A stretch of DNA of 64,000 nucleotides, taken from contig OX387205.1 in the NCBI GenBank assembly GCA_947561715.1, forward strand, positions 3,601,001-3,665,000, written 5' to 3'. Numbering within the stretch: position 1 is the first letter of the stretch; every line of letters begins with the position of its first letter. Position numbers and translations under genes: made by a program. Positions 60,501-64,000 of the stretch are shown here, one piece after another. The notes under the pieces were generated by a model. It searched no databases. It saw only the letters and a list, made by a program, of their open reading frames with translations, and was not told the origin of the DNA. The stretch comes from Ascidia mentula. Lineage: Eukaryota > Chordata > Ascidiacea > Phlebobranchia > Ascidiidae.

Positions 60501-63500
60501 TCAAATCTTTTCTGGAAATAATTGCAAAACAATCGACTGATTCGCATCAAGCGCCAAAATGTTTGCGAGGTTCAAGGTAAGCTCGCACCTCTATTTAATG
60601 CCCTCCTACCTAAAGATAACGCTCCTGAGCAAACTAATCAAAAGCAAATTTTAGGTCAATGTACGAAAGAGGGTACTCAAAGAATCTCCACTTCAAACAA
60701 TCCCACCGACTTCTCGAAAGCTGACATGTTTTAAGTCAACCCGGTGCAAAACCAAACTCTCCAAAGTGTCACTTGCTTCCTGTAAACGTCCTAACGATCT
60801 ACGGAAACGATGCAGCCGCTCCCTAAGACAAATATGCTTCCGGCCCCACGTCTATCTCAACACTAAATCGAGCAGTTTGACGCATACAGCTTATCTACAA
60901 CTCGCCTCGTTACGGTGGTAACCTAAGCTGCGAATGTGGGTCGGGCTTTATCGTTGCAGCGACGGCGTCTCTGAGTTATTACTGCCTGTCTGGCAGTGTG
61001 GAGCAGTCCAGATAACAACCAGCTAGCGCGTCGCTGTTTTGTGACGTCACAAAGCATCAAAAGGGAGGGCTCTGACCGGTTTCAAAATGACAAAAACAAG
61101 TCGTTAGTTTCCAAATCAAGCGGCGTGTCGGTATGTTGTCGATGTCAAAGCCTTGTTAGTTTTTAGGAAACGACGGTAATGTCGTGTTTCCTGTATTGGC
61201 ATTGCGACCCACGGATTGACGATTTGACACGGGTGCTGTGTTCTTGAGAAAGTATTCGCGGTGCATTGGAACGGATGGAATGGTGTTTTGGAACACAGCG
61301 CGTTGTGTGTTTACGTCTTCGTAAGCACAACACATCATGACGTATTCGGTTATTGAGAAATAATGTCGGATTTCCATATGTTGCGGTTTTAGAAACAATC
61401 AGATAATTTACGCACATCGATTGTTTCAATAACAAAATACGTTTACGCCGAATTTTTGGAATTTGGCGGAATAGACGTTGTAACGTTTTGGTACGTGTGG
61501 TATTGTCAGTTGTGCGTATTTTTACCAATATTGCAGAAGCAAATTTTATTTAGGAACACAAATCACGGATTTACTCATAATTCTGAGAATAAAAAGATAT
61601 AATGATGGAGCTACACCAACCGCGTCATTCAAACTGATAATGGCATTAGTTCTTGCCGAAACGTAACAATGTTAATAACAATATGGGTCAGTCTTTTTAT
61701 TCTTCAATTTTGTTGTTTTTATTTTCTCGAAACATGCCTTTTATGGTATGCTTGTAAATGTTTAATTTATTTTGAACTTGTTTAAAAACGAAAGCATTAC
61801 TTCCAGCGTTTACATAAAGCCATTACACCGAAGACGACGCATCCGAAAGATAACGATATTATTTCTTGACCACCACCACAACCACGTCGAAGTTTATGAC
61901 CATGGAAACAACCACCTTTTAACTAAGCCCCCGGTATCGTAGCTTTGGTGATGCTGTAAACAGATTGGTAACAAGGGACGCCATTGTTGCTGTTGACGTC
62001 ACGCTTCCACATCAACAAACAACCTCGTCTCTCTACATCAAAGCTTGGTTGAGAGACGAGACAAGAGTGCCAAGATGTAACGCAGCTGGGCGAGGCTGGT
62101 TGTTCGTTGAACCAGATTGACATGCAGTGATTTATGGCCTCTCACAGGCGCCTACTTGTTTAGTCTATGCGCCAACTTCAATTGATTGAGCGTGACAAGA
62201 CCCGTGGTTGCATCTGTTGCACCAGGGACACAGTGGTCGTGATTTATTACTTAGGGGAAAGTTTATTCGAAGCTCTTCGCTGTTTGGGATTTCGTTTCAA
62301 GCTGTTTTAAGGTGCAGCTAATAAAAGCGGCTCCATGGTAGAACGGTCCGTTTTTTATAGTTTAACGCACAATTAGGTTTGATGAATTTAAGATAAGTTT
62401 TATATATTAAAAATTCAACGTTTGCAGATGGGAATCGAAAATAACCTCTTGGATTATGCTGCGTTAAAACCCTATTAACGTCATCCGACCAATATACTGA
62501 CTTTTTCACTTCAAATATTTAAACTAATTTCGTTCTATAATGAAATGTCTAATGCGTCTTGAAAACACACACGTCGCACCAAAATTAACTTTCATTGGGC
62601 ATTTTTTAAACATGATACCCCATGTGTTAGATACGGAATACTTCTTGGTCAGCACATTAAGCTGGGGGCAACACGTTGGACATTTGAACAACGCTTTACG
62701 GTCCATAGTCCTCCCTTGGCAGTGAGCGATTATGTAATGGTTAAGGTCGCAACTTTGCTTACGTGTCATAACTATGTGGTCGGTGGGAAAGGCCAATACA
62801 GGAAGAGAGATGCATATCCTTATTGGGTAGTAATTGAGCATTGTATTACGTAGCCTTGGATGCGATCGTGCGAACAACTCCAATAGTTGAGATCAAAGCA
62901 ACGCCAAATATCGCATCTTCGCTTATTAAGAGTTAACAGGAAAGAAAGCAACAGAAGGTGATTTATATTACAACCGTTGCGTTCAGCAATCAAAATTACC
63001 CAATACTGTAGGTGTGAATACAACACAAATCACATCCAGCGCAATGGCATATTTTCGAACAGATGAGAGGATCAACAGCGCCACCGCACGACTTGCAATA
63101 ATCAGGCTTTCATTCGGTGTTCGTCAGCTAATGCATTTTCCCTGCTTGACTGACGTTCAAACACGTAAGAAGGGCTTTCAAATTTCACGCTTCTTTGAGG
63201 TTAATTCTGGGTTGCCACGATGGACACCGAATGACGTCATAATCGCACGTTTTGGCGCGTAAATAACAGGGAAATTCAGATTCGACCGGTTGGACGGTGG
63301 CTAAAATTTAAAATTTAGATTCTAGTGTTTGTGAAGCGATTGCAGCTACATAACAAACACCAACAAAACATTAAATAATCTAATGTAAATTTTCGCTGCA
63401 ATGATTAACAATCAACAATTGTAAAGATGCAGTAAGAGTTTTTTTGCGTTGCAAGATTTTCTTAACAACCAATTCATTCGCGCCCGCAAACCACCAAGTA

Positions 63501-64000
63501 CGCGGTTAAGAGCAGAAATAGTTTTTAACCACTCAAACCCAACTCTTCACTACAGCAGAAGTCGAACGTGCAACACAGCACGCGACCTGCCCACGTCAGT
63601 TAGCAAATATTAAATAGCTCGATTGCTTTGCTGCGAGCGCCCAGGGAAAATCAGTAACTAACGGCACGCTTTGGGAATGAAAATAGACGCCGGAAAAACA
63701 AGGGAATTCATTGATTTTTGCGGTGGTTTTCAAATCGATGGGGGATAAAGTAATGAACGTGAGCTGAGTTCAAGCACCGTTGGGAGTGACTTCAAAATGC
63801 CATAAACGTTCCGTATCACTGGTAGGTAGTGAGAAAATGGAAATTAACGAGGGTTTGAAATGGCACTAACGGAGGTTTGTTAATAGGTAACAGGCCTATA
63901 ACATGAGGAGAATATATATGCACTGTTAGCAATGGGAATAGAGTGCCTTTTCTTCTTAAGTTCAATCGGACATACACAGAAAAAGTTAAACCAATATACC
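57571..64000. other. upstream of the visible tensin exons, no supported gene
   Basis: Either 5' intron or promoter region of the long tensin form. No exon with both splice sites and a recognisable product was found. The minus-strand open frame 61156-61398 reads like protein in places (EIRHYFSITEYVMMCCAYED) but lacks an acceptor. TGACGTCA sites occur at 61042 (as GTGACGTCAC), 61994 and 63232. The phosphatase-C2 exons, if they exist, must lie beyond 64000. Confidence 0.4.

Noticed and set aside
61156..61528. Two overlapping minus-strand open frames upstream of tensin
   Set aside because: One frame looks partly protein-like, but there is no acceptor before it, no donor, and two frames are open at once. 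It could be revisited with transcript data.
1..64000. CRISPR arrays, operons, phage or bacterial defence genes
   Set aside because: The window is intron-rich animal DNA. No regularly spaced direct repeats and no prokaryotic gene structure were seen.

Overview
The window is animal nuclear DNA. It is AT-rich, and its genes are cut into many short exons with GT...AG introns and AATAAA signals. Protein families, compact introns (mostly 200-600 bp) and many small repeats suggest an invertebrate deuterostome, most likely a tunicate such as Ciona. The species is inferred from gene content only. I see no bacterial features, CRISPR arrays, rRNA genes or intact tRNA genes.

Three genes can be read with confidence. 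(1) 2141-3846, plus strand: a secreted beta-microseminoprotein-like protein of 174 aa in three exons, with the family's ten cysteines, behind a TATA-like box at 2041. (2) 5558-26024, plus strand: a complete CCDC180 gene in 32 exons, about 1595 aa, phase-consistent throughout and ending just before AATAAA at 26055. CCDC180 is a coiled-coil protein linked to cilia and sperm. (3) 27486-57567, minus strand: a tensin gene ending in the diagnostic SH2-PTB pair. CCDC180 and tensin converge, with roughly 1 kb between their polyadenylation signals.

The tensin locus is the most informative part. The shared 3' exons start at 46851 and need a phase-1 donor upstream. Two different 5' parts supply one: a single exon starting at ATG 47923, which has an in-frame stop upstream and so must be a true first coding exon (952 aa product); and four exons at 57567-54542 coding a charged coiled coil and Ser/Pro-rich segments (1041 aa if it starts at ATG 57549). 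This implies two promoters. No phosphatase-C2 tensin head is visible in the window. A 12-kb intron (33831-45980), a 6.6-kb stretch (47924-54541) and the last 6.4 kb hold no exon I can support.

At the left edge (1-225 and 1180-about 1390, minus) there may be exons of a further, unrecognised gene. The introns hold several repeats: a hAT-type MITE, a 45-bp inverted-repeat element, a near-perfect hairpin, a tRNA-Lys-derived sequence framed by inverted repeats, and a dispersed family with a recurrent GCTAATATGCTA / CGTTTCGAACA core. The CRE-type octamer TGACGTCA occurs at about 19 sites, far above chance.

I found no clear undescribed system. The points most worth checking are the tensin first-exon switch, the tRNA-like inverted-repeat element, and the CRE palindrome excess.
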